From a virus: DNA of 31,761 nucleotides. Below are positions 14,989 to 22,985 of this stretch, piece by piece. Location: positions 1 to 31,761 of the IMG/VR virus record IMGVR_UViG_3300027722_000021. One strand, 5' to 3'. A model generated the notes under the pieces. The model saw only the letters and a program-made list of their open reading frames with translations. It was not told the DNA's origin and made no database searches. Numbering within the stretch: position 1 is the stretch's first letter; each line of letters begins with the position of its first letter. The translations under genes and the position numbers were made by a program.

Positions 14989-17787
14989 GTGGCCTTCGTC
15001 GCGCCAGGCAACCCGATCACGGCCGCGCAACTGACGGCGCTGACGGCGGACCTGGACGCCATCCTCACCGCGGCTTTCGGGGGGCTCTCATGGCTCGCTT
15101 ATGACCGCGGCGCGGTCCTGCCCCGGTCCACCACGATCTACCTTGGCCCGACCTCCTCGAGGTTCTTCTTTCCGGGTGAGCCCGAATATGACCACCAAAC
15201 CTTCGTCGATTGGATAGCGGGCTCGACGATCCGCGATTATGACGACGAACGGGAGTTGGCCATCATCGGTGTCCCTGCGCTTGGCTGGCCCCTCGACGAT
15301 TCGGTCGAGGCTCACACGGTTGACCACGTCCCAACGGGCGCGACCGACGCGAAGAAATATTGGCTCGCCAAGTATTACGATCCCCTCGATTCGACATCCT
15401 TCAGGGAGCGCGAACGGTTCCGGCGCTTCGACACCCTCGACGTCGTCTTCGATGGCGGGACCTATCCGGGTGACGCCTTCACCTGGCCGGCGAACTGGGA
15501 CAAATACCATTGCCTCCGGTTCCATAACCTGCGGGATTCGCCGCTCACGATCAACCTGCCACCCGGTGGGCAATTCCTCACGCTGCCGCCCTTCGGGATT
15601 CACGCGGTCCGCCGCGACTATCCCGCGGGCGCCGTTTGGCGCGCCTCGTACCGTTACCTCTGGGAACCCGTCTCCGGCGATCAACTGGTTTTTGAAACCG
15701 TCCCACCGCAGAACTGGACGCCAGACGAACCTCGCTTCTCCAACCTCACGACCCTCTCCTATTTCTCGCATGCCATCACCCTCCTGAGCACGCAGCCGAT
15801 CCTCTTTTTCGATCCGTCGAAACGATGGAAGCCCGCCAGCGTGAGCCCATACCCGCCCATCGCGGACGAGCGGCGCGTGATCGATTACCAGGTGGCGCCG
15901 GGCACCATTCATTCGGTGCGGGCCGCCTCAGCGGCGCCCATGATCGACACCCTCACTTGGGCAACCTGGCCCCAGCTCGAGGCCGGGATCGGCGACATAG
16001 GGGACGGGACGCCCGTCCTGCGCGCGGTCCCCATCGCGGACGGCTGGCAGCTTACGGGGCACGGGACGGACCACGATTGCATGGGTATCTCTTCCGAACT
16101 CTTCCCCGAGCTTCGCCCGGTGACTCTGCCCCAGACCGTGCTCTACGGATTCGGCGGCGCCTACTCGGTCACAGGCGCCCGCGTGGTCATGCAGACGGTC
16201 GAAGTCAAATGGCGGCCGGACCCGAACGATCCGCCCTTCGACCCAGATTCATTCGTGACCGTCTCGGTGGACGCGCCCTTGTTCGCTGATGGGCTGCATA
16301 CCACGACCATCGGCGGCGCAACCACCTTCGGGGAATCGAAGACGCTGACAACCGCGGGGCTCGTCTCGCGCCCTTCCGTCCTCACCTTCGCCTGGGACAA
16401 CTGGGAGCTCGCCGCGCGGGGGGTCGTGGAGTTTGACGCCGGACCGGCGGAAATCTTGGACGCCATCGCGCCGCCAATCTCACGCATCTACGTGCCCCGG
16501 GACTTTTGGGAAGGCGGCGTCGCGGATCAATTCGGGCTCACCTTCAAACTCCCGCTGGAAATTGACGCCCTCCCCGTCAGCCAAGAGACCGACATTGCCC
16601 CGGTCCGGATCCCGCGCCGGATCCAACTCGGCCGCGGCTTCGAGGATTCGTTCGGTGTCTGGCATCACACGGGACACCCCGACCTTGAAGGAGACGAAGG
16701 GCTCGCCGGCGGGATTGAATGGAACTTCGAACGGCTCCCCTTCGAGGATTCCAAGATTGCGCGCCGCGGGATCACGGCCGGCGGAATCTCGACCCGGAGC
16801 CTCCCCGTCCGGCCCCTCGCCGATTCAGCGGACCGCATCCTCGGACTTTCCCCGTCTGCCTACCGTGCCCAGCGGACCGCGATACTCGCCGGTGAACTCA
16901 CCGACGCGGAGCTCGGGCGGATCGTCCGGATCCCGGTGACGGCCGAGCAATACAACATCATCGCAGGATTGCTGGCGTCGGTCGTCTTCGTGGCACCCCA
17001 GACGATTGCGCTCTCGTCATGGTGGGACCTGGGCTTCGGCGGCTCGCCTGTCGATGGCGCCTACGTGCCCGAGGACCTGGGATCCTTCGCCGATCCCGCG
17101 GGGCGCGCCACCCTCCTCGGGCTCACGGTCCGCTCCGCATCCATCGGCGGCTTTGACGTGACCTACGTCACCCATGCCGACCTCGCCGCCGCGGCCGCCG
17201 CCAAGGGATGGCCCTACCAGGCCGCCACGCTCGAGGTTCCGGCCGAGCTCGACGAATCCGGGGATTGGATCCGCGGGACTGGCGCTTGGTGCGTGCAACT
17301 CCTCCTCGGCGCCCTTGTGCTGAAGTGGACGAAGGAAACGGAAGTGCAGGGCTTCCCGCCGCAACCGCCTATCATCTACGGATCCCATGACGCCTACGCC
17401 GCGGTTCCTGGATACCCCCAGCAAGACACCGGCTTCCCGTCCCCCGTGGTCCGGATCGTGGATTCTTTCTGGAGCCCCGCCGCGCCGCCCGGGTGGCAGA
17501 TCAAACGGGATACCCGCCTCGTGACCCGGCCGGTGGAATGCATCATCTACGATCACGCCGACCCGATTCCCGCGACCATCGCCCTCGACACCGTGCCCCG
17601 GATCGTGCAACCCGCCGAGACCGAGGAATCACGCGCATGGCTGGTCTCCTACCTGACGACCGCCCTCGGCGGCGCCAACATCACCCCGATCCAGCTCGCG
17701 GGGCTTTACGCGGGCGATTGGGATCCGCGGTCCGCAACCCTGCTCACCCTCATCCCTCGCTCCGGGTTTGTCCGGACCACGTCATGA
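14989..17787 (+). CDS. Very large tail-tip/central fibre protein
   Basis: 932 residues from the GTG at 14989, chosen because AAGGGA lies just before it and the preceding gene ends at 14980; the frame runs open further upstream inside other genes. The sequence begins AFVAPGNPITAAQLTALTAD. It is Trp/Pro/Asp-rich with long beta segments and no transmembrane part. It is the largest protein in the genome and the last big one of the tail module, so a central tail hub or fibre is likely. I recognise no catalytic motif. It overlaps the next small gene by ATGA. Confidence 0.7.
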   Translation: MAFVAPGNPITAAQLTALTADLDAILTAAFGGLSWLAYDRGAVLPRSTTIYLGPTSSRFFFPGEPEYDHQTFVDWIAGSTIRDYDDERELAIIGVPALGWPLDDSVEAHTVDHVPTGATDAKKYWLAKYYDPLDSTSFRERERFRRFDTLDVVFDGGTYPGDAFTWPANWDKYHCLRFHNLRDSPLTINLPPGGQFLTLPPFGIHAVRRDYPAGAVWRASYRYLWEPVSGDQLVFETVPPQNWTPDEPRFSNLTTLSYFSHAITLLSTQPILFFDPSKRWKPASVSPYPPIADERRVIDYQVAPGTIHSVRAASAAPMIDTLTWATWPQLEAGIGDIGDGTPVLRAVPIADGWQLTGHGTDHDCMGISSELFPELRPVTLPQTVLYGFGGAYSVTGARVVMQTVEVKWRPDPNDPPFDPDSFVTVSVDAPLFADGLHTTTIGGATTFGESKTLTTAGLVSRPSVLTFAWDNWELAARGVVEFDAGPAEILDAIAPPISRIYVPRDFWEGGVADQFGLTFKLPLEIDALPVSQETDIAPVRIPRRIQLGRGFEDSFGVWHHTGHPDLEGDEGLAGGIEWNFERLPFEDSKIARRGITAGGISTRSLPVRPLADSADRILGLSPSAYRAQRTAILAGELTDAELGRIVRIPVTAEQYNIIAGLLASVVFVAPQTIALSSWWDLGFGGSPVDGAYVPEDLGSFADPAGRATLLGLTVRSASIGGFDVTYVTHADLAAAAAAKGWPYQAATLEVPAELDESGDWIRGTGAWCVQLLLGALVLKWTKETEVQGFPPQPPIIYGSHDAYAAVPGYPQQDTGFPSPVVRIVDSFWSPAAPPGWQIKRDTRLVTRPVECIIYDHADPIPATIALDTVPRIVQPAETEESRAWLVSYLTTALGGANITPIQLAGLYAGDWDPRSATLLTLIPRSGFVRTTS

Positions 17788-17942
17788 CCCGGATCGCCGC
17801 GATCGTCCTGGTGCTCGCCATGGCCATCGCCGCGGCCGGCTGCTCGGTCATCTACGCCTCCAAGGGATCATGCGTCACCACGCACGACGGGGATATCCTC
17901 AACGGGACAAACCGGGCGGTCCGGATCGAGATCACCAGGTGA
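17784..17942 (+). CDS. Small lipoprotein
   Basis: 52 residues starting at an ATGA overlap. The N-terminus is a clear lipoprotein signal: positively charged MTR, the hydrophobic run IAAIVLVLAMAIA, then the lipobox AAGC with the cysteine at residue 20. The mature part is only ~33 residues (CSVIYASKGSCVTTHDGD...). As the last gene of the tail module it could be an outer-membrane spanin component (Rz1-like, but without the usual prolines) or a superinfection-exclusion lipoprotein. A lipidated product implies a host with an outer membrane or similar envelope. Confidence 0.7.
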   Translation: MTRIAAIVLVLAMAIAAAGCSVIYASKGSCVTTHDGDILNGTNRAVRIEITR

Positions 17943-17947
17943 GGCAT

Positions 17948-18586
17948 TCAGACGGTCGTCACCAGTGGCACCTTCGGCCGATCCATGATCGCCATTATCC
18001 AGGCTCCGATCCAGCCGATCAGAGTCCACCCGACCAAGGTGTTGACGAGTGCGATGGCTCCTCGGCTCGGGCAATTCCAATTGCTGGCGCAAATCCACGG
18101 GGCGAAGTAGACGGCGATTACGAGGGCCAGGAACAAAAGGCCGAGGCCCAACCCTGCTAGCCCGTCAGACCAATCCAGACGGCCGGGGCGTGGCTGTTTC
18201 AGGAGCGCGTCAATCCTCGCCTCGATCTCGTGAACCCTCTCATCGGAAATCGCCGGCTTCGCCTCCAGTTTCTCTTCCGGCTTCTTGATCACGCCGTCCA
18301 TGGCGTCGAGGCGCTCGAGGACCTTACGCTGCTCCTCGGTGATGTCCGCGGCGCGTTTCTCGGTCGCTTCGTCGACGGCTTCCCGCATTACCTTGGATCG
18401 GGCCGCCTTAGTTCGGGCATCCTGGAGCGCCAATGGCTCGGCACCCGTGCGGAGGGCGACCTGGTCCGCCGGTTCCGGCACCGTTCGAGTCGACGGTGTC
18501 CCGCGTGCGACGTACTGCGCGCGTGCCTGGAAGGAAGCAAAGAAGGCGATGGCGGCGGTAACGGTCAACAGGGTCAGCTTCTTCAT
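17948..18586 (-). CDS. Membrane protein with superinfection-immunity domain
   Basis: 212 residues. The start (MKKLTLLTVTAAIAFF) is a signal peptide ending near ARA at residue 23. A charged, coiled-coil-prone region follows (~55-130, AADITEEQRKVLERLDAM), then two membrane helices (about 143-165 and 178-200). The second contains NTLVGWTLIGWIGAWIMAI, the signature of the superinfection immunity family typified by T4 Imm, which blocks DNA entry of related phages. The ATG overlaps the integrase stop (ATGA), so the two genes are co-transcribed and translationally coupled, which suits expression in the prophage. The large periplasmic-type insert before the domain is unusual. Confidence 0.75.
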   Translation of the reverse strand: MKKLTLLTVTAAIAFFASFQARAQYVARGTPSTRTVPEPADQVALRTGAEPLALQDARTKAARSKVMREAVDEATEKRAADITEEQRKVLERLDAMDGVIKKPEEKLEAKPAISDERVHEIEARIDALLKQPRPGRLDWSDGLAGLGLGLLFLALVIAVYFAPWICASNWNCPSRGAIALVNTLVGWTLIGWIGAWIMAIMDRPKVPLVTTV

Positions 18587-19752
18587 TGCGGATAAGGTCG
18601 GCTCAGTCGGGGCTCCCGGACAGACGGGCAATCGTCTCGATCGGTTGTCGGGTGTTCACCCGATGGGGCAAGGGCCCAGAACTTTGCGGCCTCGATCGGA
18701 TTGACGATCGCCCGGTAGTGGAGGTTGAGCATTCGTTCCTCGTGCCCGGCTGCATTTGCGGCCCAGCCAGGGCCGAACGTGGGAACGGCATACGAGCAGA
18801 ACGAATGGCGCAGACAGTTGGGAGGCCAGGGGACGCCAGCGGCTCTCCGCACCCTCTTCATCCGCTTCGCCAGGTTCTTCACCGGCAGGTCGCCCTTCAA
18901 GTTGAGCCATTGACCCAGGCAGGGGACGATGGGCACAAGGCGACGTCGGTGCATCTTCGCGATCTGCGCTGGGACATCGATGAGGTCATCCTTGATCCAG
19001 GACCATTCGGCTTTGCTCGCCTCAGACGTTCGCATTCCGGCGAAAAGCGAGATGCCGAGAAACGGGATCAGGCCGGCGTCCATTTCGGTGGCGCATTTCA
19101 GCAACCGCTGGCATTCGGGAACCGTGAGAATCCCCGGCGGTCTCTGTGGCGGGGTCGGCTTCTCGACGGCCTCGGCTGGATTGGTCGTCACGTAGCCACG
19201 CTTCAACGCAAACGAGAACAAGGTTCGGATATCGATCAAATATCCGCGGCGCGTCCGAAGGGACCACTGGCTGGCAGACAGCCAGCGTTCCACTTCCATC
19301 GGTGTGATGTCCTCGACCAGCACTTTGGAATGGGCGTCTCCGAATCGCTCGAGGGTCGAACCGAGCGCGATCAAATACCGGGCCCGTTTGCCGCTGGCTG
19401 CCTTCTGCTGGAGACATTCGGCCACGACTTGCGGCACGAGCTTGCCTGACGAGACGGGACGCATGCGCAGGAAGTAATCGACCGCCTCCTCGACTCGGCC
19501 CGCGTCCCCGTCCATCCGCTGCAATGTGCGGATCAAGGTCGCCTGGGAACTCTGAGGCAGGTTCATGAAGTCGCTCGTGTTCCCGCCTCGTTCCGACTGG
19601 AGGTCCCGCGCGAACGAAGTGGCGTCGATCTTCAGCTTGAAGTAACGGGCGGACCCGACTTTGCCGCCATTCATGTCGGCGGGAATGAGGACCCGCCACC
19701 GCTCTTTGCCCTTCCGGATGACCAGGTGGGCTTCAACTTTCTTGGTTGCCAT
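18583..19752 (-). CDS. int: Tyrosine site-specific integrase
   Basis: 389 residues. Catalytic set: R241 in FAGMRTSE, K267 in AKMHRRRLVPI, N312..R315 in NCLRHSF (the usual box II histidine is Asn), H337 in AAGHEE and nucleophile Y346 in LHYRAIV. The N-terminal ~200 residues carry the arm- and core-binding parts. The ATG at 19752 (MATKKVEAHL) was chosen; the frame is open to 19836 but without a better start. The attP, a tRNA-Met 3' half, lies ~180 bases upstream. The phrases NCLRHSFCSY and AAKFWALAP recall integrases of Verrucomicrobiota and relatives (from memory). It overlaps the downstream immunity gene by ATGA. Confidence 0.95.
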   Translation of the reverse strand: MATKKVEAHLVIRKGKERWRVLIPADMNGGKVGSARYFKLKIDATSFARDLQSERGGNTSDFMNLPQSSQATLIRTLQRMDGDAGRVEEAVDYFLRMRPVSSGKLVPQVVAECLQQKAASGKRARYLIALGSTLERFGDAHSKVLVEDITPMEVERWLSASQWSLRTRRGYLIDIRTLFSFALKRGYVTTNPAEAVEKPTPPQRPPGILTVPECQRLLKCATEMDAGLIPFLGISLFAGMRTSEASKAEWSWIKDDLIDVPAQIAKMHRRRLVPIVPCLGQWLNLKGDLPVKNLAKRMKRVRRAAGVPWPPNCLRHSFCSYAVPTFGPGWAANAAGHEERMLNLHYRAIVNPIEAAKFWALAPSGEHPTTDRDDCPSVREPRLSRPYPQ

Positions 19753-19848
19753 AGTTTCTTGGAGCCCAAAAGCGGGCCAATGAGGCCAACCAGTACCACC
19801 TAGAGCGGCTCTTTTCCACCAAGATCCGCAAAGCATGGCAAAGACTTG

Positions 19849-19877
19849 TGGTGGGGCTCAATCGGGATTGAACCAAT
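19849..19877 (-). other. tRNA T-arm-like remnant
   Basis: Read on the - strand, ATTGG-TTCAATC-CCGAT forms a T-stem and loop (one G-U pair), followed by TGAGCCC and, after two more bases, CCA. This is one base out of register for a functional tRNA end, and no anticodon arm precedes it. It lies 53 bases from the intact tRNA-Met piece. It may be a decayed scar of an earlier tRNA-targeted integration, or chance. Confidence 0.35.
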
Positions 19878-19881
19878 GAAA

Positions 19882-19912
19882 AACCCCTGAAAACTTGCGA
19901 TTTTCAGGGGTT
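19882..19912. terminator. Strong intrinsic terminator hairpin
   Basis: A perfect 12-bp stem (AACCCCTGAAAA paired with TTTTCAGGGGTT) with a 7-base loop. On the - strand it is followed directly by a run of T (TTTTC), on the + strand by TTCTT. It lies 17 bases beyond the 3' end of the tRNA-Met half. After integration it would therefore end transcription of the rebuilt host tRNA gene and shield the integrase gene from it. Confidence 0.85.
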
Positions 19913-19929
19913 CTTCGCCGACTCGAAAT

Positions 19930-19976
19930 TGGTTGCGGGGCCTGGATTTGAACCAGGGACCTTCAGGTTATGAGCC
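19930..19976 (-). other. attP: attP core: 3' half of tRNA-Met (CAT)
   Basis: On the - strand this reads as the 3' half of an elongator-type tRNA-Met: GG, anticodon loop CTCATAA, CCTGAAGG, variable region, T-arm CCTGG-TTCAAAT-CCAGG, acceptor strand CCCCGCA, A, then CCA. The anticodon-stem 5' side does not pair (GAAAGG instead of TCAGG), so homology starts at the anticodon loop, the usual crossover position for tRNA-targeting tyrosine integrases. Integration would leave an intact tRNA, because the phage copy replaces the 3' half. An unsplit site shows the molecule is in its excised or virion form. Confidence 0.88.
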
Positions 19977-20032
19977 TTTCATTCCTTCCTGATTTGCAAG
20001 CACTTGCGAGTCAGGGGCCAATATGGGGCCAA

Positions 20033-20362
20033 TCACTCATCGCCCGCGTCCCTTGGTGTAGCGCCGGCCCGATCGGCGTTGTGAATCTTGAGATTCAGGC
20101 CGTGGATCAGCCCGGTCAGGTATGCAAAGTCCCTCTCTTGCGATGGTGTTCTGCTCCTGCCCCTGGCCGCTAGTCGGGCATGGGGAATCTCAATGAATCT
20201 CCGAAGGAGAACCGCGATGGCGCCGCTTGGCCCAAGGCCCGACTCTTTTCCCAGTTTCCTCAGCCACTCCATCATCAATGGCGTGTCTCGATACTGCATC
20301 TGAGCCTTCCCACCGGAATTTGATTTCGCTAACGCCTTCAATTTCTTCGGTTTAGTCTTCAT
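20033..20362 (-). CDS. Small basic protein, possible ribbon-helix-helix regulator
   Basis: 109 residues, very basic N-terminus (KTKPKKLKALAKS). Residues ~22-58 (MQYRDTPLMMEWLRKLGKESG then LGPSGAIAVLLRRFIE) fit a strand-helix-turn-helix layout as in ribbon-helix-helix DNA-binding proteins. The rest is Arg/Gly-rich. It is divergently transcribed from the RHH gene at 20426 across a 63-base gap containing an inverted repeat, and it lies next to attP. A repressor or directionality role is plausible but not shown. No CI-like HTH protein exists elsewhere in the window. Confidence 0.6.
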   Translation of the reverse strand: MKTKPKKLKALAKSNSGGKAQMQYRDTPLMMEWLRKLGKESGLGPSGAIAVLLRRFIEIPHARLAARGRSRTPSQERDFAYLTGLIHGLNLKIHNADRAGATPRDAGDE

Positions 20363-20410
20363 TACGACACAATCGGTGGGTTCTTTGAATTGCTAGATTT
20401 AACGAGGCTT

Positions 20411-20437
20411 GCCTAGGATTGCACAATGAAACTAGGC
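20411..20437. promoter_or_regulatory. Inverted repeat over start codon, candidate operator
   Basis: GCCTAG at 20411-20416 is mirrored exactly by CTAGGC at 20432-20437 with 15 bases between. The ATG of the + strand RHH gene (20426) lies in the spacer. The site sits in the only divergent gap of the lysogeny region, so a dimeric protein bound here could block expression of the early genes. Promoter hexamers nearby are not convincing. Six-base arms alone could be chance. Confidence 0.45.
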
Positions 20438-20671
20438 GATGAGGGGATCGCTCGAGTTGTTCAGAGCGGGAACGGTCAATCTCACCAACAGAAAGACCGA
20501 CGCCACATAAAGTCCGGCCGAAAAACCGGGGGAAAACAGGCGGCAACTTGGTTGGACGAAAACGACCTCGCCGAGATTGACCGCCGCGCAGAACGCCGCG
20601 GTCGGAGTCGTTCCGAGCAGCTACGCCAGATGCTTAAACCCGCCCTTGGTGTCAAGGATCTAGACGTTTGA
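20426..20671 (+). CDS. Ribbon-helix-helix (CopG/Arc-type) DNA-binding protein
   Basis: 81 residues. After a basic, low-complexity N-terminus (~1-36) comes a clear RHH domain: strand QAATWLDE, helix DLAEIDRRAERRG, the RSRSEQ turn (typical R-S-R-S-E at the second helix start) and helix LRQMLKPAL. It is the first gene of the rightward early operon and is preceded by the GCCTAG/CTAGGC inverted repeat. It is therefore the best candidate for an autoregulated lysogeny or early-gene repressor, as Arc is in P22. Confidence 0.75.
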   Translation: MKLGDEGIARVVQSGNGQSHQQKDRRHIKSGRKTGGKQAATWLDENDLAEIDRRAERRGRSRSEQLRQMLKPALGVKDLDV

Positions 20672-20681
20672 GGATTGCTCT

Positions 20682-20891
20682 ATGAATGAACCATCTGTGC
20701 TAGATCGGCTGACCGACGATCCCGAGTACACCTTCGAGGAAGCGGCCCAGGTCTTCGGGCAGCCCATGACCCATTGGCGTCTGCGGTCGCTCGCCCGGCA
20801 GCGGATCCTCAAGGTCGTGGTTTATGGACCGCGCCTGAAGCGGATCCGCAGAAGCGACCTCCTCAAGCTCAAACAGCGGTATTCAAAATGA
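20682..20891 (+). CDS. Small winged-HTH protein (excisionase-like)
   Basis: 69 residues. YTFEEAAQVFGQPMTHWRLRSLARQRILKVVVYGPRLKRIRRSDLLKLKQRY shows the helix-turn-helix plus wing of MerR/AlpA/Xis-type proteins; RRSDLLKLK is the usual closing segment. It follows the RHH gene by 10 bases. Xis-like proteins bend attachment-site DNA and favour excision, which would fit its position near int and attP. A purely transcriptional role is also possible. Confidence 0.7.
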   Translation: MNEPSVLDRLTDDPEYTFEEAAQVFGQPMTHWRLRSLARQRILKVVVYGPRLKRIRRSDLLKLKQRYSK

Positions 20892-20912
20892 CCGCGGAAC
20901 GCTGACCCGGGC

Positions 20913-21437
20913 ATGTTCCTCCGGAATTACACCTCTGACGTTCCTGTGGCCCGCACGGTTGAACGGATCGTGAAGGTCCTGCTCCGGTGCGGCGTCACGG
21001 CGATCGAGATGGAATACGGGCCCGGCGGCGAGGTGGCGGCCCTGACGTTTCGCATGCCGGTGGCCAACGGCACCATCGTTTCCGTCCGGCTTCCCGCGAA
21101 CAAAGCCAAGGCCCACGCCGCGCTATGGAACGACTACATCGACGGCGAGAAGCTGACTCGGGACGGGGAGCTTCCTTGGAACACCCGCAAAAAGAAGAAG
21201 CGGGCCGCCTTTGCCGAGCAGGCCGAGCGGACCGCCTGGCGGATCGTCCAGGACTGGGTCGAGGTCCAGCTCTCGATGGTCGAGCTCGGCCAGGCTGAAG
21301 TGGAGCAGGTCTTCCTCCCGTACATCTGGGACGACCGCCGAAAGGTCAGCTTCTACCAGTCGATCCGCGACAACGGTTACCTGGCATTTGCGCCTTCCTC
21401 TGAGGCCCCGGCCCAACTTCTGGAGCATTCGGCATGA
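20913..21437 (+). CDS. Conserved phage early protein of unknown function
   Basis: 174 residues. The N-terminal part (TSDVPVARTVERIVKVLLRCGVTAIEMEYGPGGEVAALTFRM) and the C-terminal part (AWRIVQDWVEVQLSMVELGQAEVEQVFLPYI) match a family I have seen repeatedly in phage early regions of soil and freshwater bacteria, without an assigned function. The alpha/beta N-terminal half is joined by a basic linker (NTRKKKKRAAFAEQAERT) to a helical C-terminal half. It overlaps the next gene by ATGA. Confidence 0.7.
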   Translation: MFLRNYTSDVPVARTVERIVKVLLRCGVTAIEMEYGPGGEVAALTFRMPVANGTIVSVRLPANKAKAHAALWNDYIDGEKLTRDGELPWNTRKKKKRAAFAEQAERTAWRIVQDWVEVQLSMVELGQAEVEQVFLPYIWDDRRKVSFYQSIRDNGYLAFAPSSEAPAQLLEHSA

Positions 21438-21748
21438 CCCCCGGCATCTGGATCATCCGGCCTGGAGACACCGACTTTCGTCGCCAGTTCGGGACCATGA
21501 GCCAGGCCGAGCAGGTGATGAAACCGCACGACCTGGTCATCAACGTCGGAACCGACGGCCGCGAGCAAGGCCGCTGGATCAAGACCGAGGACGGGCGCCT
21601 GGTCGTGGTCAAGAAGATGAACCGGGCTCCCTACTTCCTCCGCCGACGATATCGCGACCGATTCGGCCCGCCGCCCGCCGGAGGACGAGGGCCGGACGGA
21701 CATCCCATCGGCTCGTCAATGCCGCAAAACGATTCCGCGGTGGGCTGA
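21434..21748 (+). CDS. Hypothetical early protein
   Basis: 104 residues beginning at an ATGA overlap. The first ~75 residues are compact and basic (GIWIIRPGDTDFRRQFGTMSQAEQV ... RLVVVKKMNRAPYFLRRRY); the end is Pro/Gly-rich and likely disordered. No recognised family or motif. Gene order suggests an early function linked to the neighbouring recombination and replication genes. Confidence 0.6.
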   Translation: MTPGIWIIRPGDTDFRRQFGTMSQAEQVMKPHDLVINVGTDGREQGRWIKTEDGRLVVVKKMNRAPYFLRRRYRDRFGPPPAGGRGPDGHPIGSSMPQNDSAVG

Positions 21749-21863
21749 GAACCGGCGGGTGTTCCTTAACCGAAGCGCCCTCTGGCCGGCGTGTGCCGGA
21801 TTCGGAGGGGTAACAACTCAAGCCGGCATGGTCGGCCTGCCGCGGTCCCCATCCACAAAACCC

Positions 21864-22985
21864 ATGAACAATTCACCCTTCGAACCCGATGAACGATCGA
21901 CTGAAGCCGTCCCGGTGACACCCGGCGCCCTGGAGGTGATGGAGCGCGCCCAGATCGATCTGCAGATCGCCACCGCGAAGCGTTACCCGCGCACCCTTTC
22001 TCGCGTGAAGGCCGAGATGATGACCTTCGCCACCCTCGACGAAGAGACGGCCTCCTCCTGCTTCTACACGATCCCGCGCGGCGGGAAGGTCATTCAGGGG
22101 CCATCGGTGCGGCTCGCGGAGATTGCCTTCTCATGCTGGACCAATGTCCGCGCCGCCACGCGGATCCTCGAGACGGTGACCGACGGGCCGACTCCGCACG
22201 TCGTGGTGCAGTCGATGGCCTTCGACCTCGAGAAAAACACGTCGGTGATGATGGAGAAGCGGCGGCGGATCACGAAGAAGAAGAACAAGGGCGCACCCGA
22301 CGAAGATGACATTAACCTGGCCGCGAACGCCTGCGCCGCCATCGCCTTCCGCGATGCCGTTCTGAAGGTCGTGCCGAAGGCCTTGATCACGCCGGTATGC
22401 CAAGCCGCCATGCGCGTCGCTGTCGGCGAGGTCAAGAGCCTTGCGACCAAGCGCACGGCCGTCATCAAGCGCCTTAACCAAATGGGCATCACGGAGGACC
22501 GGATCCTCGCCGCCGTCGAGTGCGCCAAGGTTGACGACATCGGATTGGATCAGCTCGGCACGCTCATCGGCCTGGGAACGGCGCTGAAAGACGGAGAGAC
22601 GACCGTTGAGGAGGCTTTCCCACCCATTGCAAAGACGCAGGCGAAACCGGCGACGCCGGGGCAGGGTGAACCGCCGGACGACATCCCGATGGGATCCGGC
22701 CCAGCGACAGCGCCGCAGGCTGCACCCTCGACCGGACCGGCCGGCGACCGGCAGCAAGGGCCGATTGCCAAGCCCGAGCACGAGCAACTCGAGGCAGTGG
22801 TCGTCGGGGGCGGGTTCAACTTCGATGACTTCCGCGACTGGGCGAGCCGCACCGGGAACATCACCGACGCTGATTCCCTGGCCTCCTTCGAGGACATCCC
22901 CCCGAAGGTGGCGGCGCGAATTCTCAAGGCCAAGACCGGGCTCCTCCAGGCCCTCGCTCAAGGACGAAAGGAGGCGGTCGCGTGA
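21864..22985 (+). CDS. Conserved phage protein, possible recombination function
   Basis: 373 residues from the ATG at 21864; an in-frame ATG at 21828 lies 14 bases after a GGAGGGG and is an alternative. Residues ~20-260 form the conserved part, with FYTIPRGGKVIQGPSVRLAEIAFSCW, a motif shared by a widespread unnamed phage family, then a basic block (EKRRRITKKKNKG) and AANACAAIAFRDAVLKVVPKALI. The Pro/Gly/Ala linker (~275-325) leads to a small C-terminal helical domain (NFDDFRDWASRTGN...). Its place before a coiled-coil protein and RusA resembles recombination operons. I cannot show that it is an annealing protein. Confidence 0.7.
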   Translation: MNNSPFEPDERSTEAVPVTPGALEVMERAQIDLQIATAKRYPRTLSRVKAEMMTFATLDEETASSCFYTIPRGGKVIQGPSVRLAEIAFSCWTNVRAATRILETVTDGPTPHVVVQSMAFDLEKNTSVMMEKRRRITKKKNKGAPDEDDINLAANACAAIAFRDAVLKVVPKALITPVCQAAMRVAVGEVKSLATKRTAVIKRLNQMGITEDRILAAVECAKVDDIGLDQLGTLIGLGTALKDGETTVEEAFPPIAKTQAKPATPGQGEPPDDIPMGSGPATAPQAAPSTGPAGDRQQGPIAKPEHEQLEAVVVGGGFNFDDFRDWASRTGNITDADSLASFEDIPPKVAARILKAKTGLLQALAQGRKEAVA

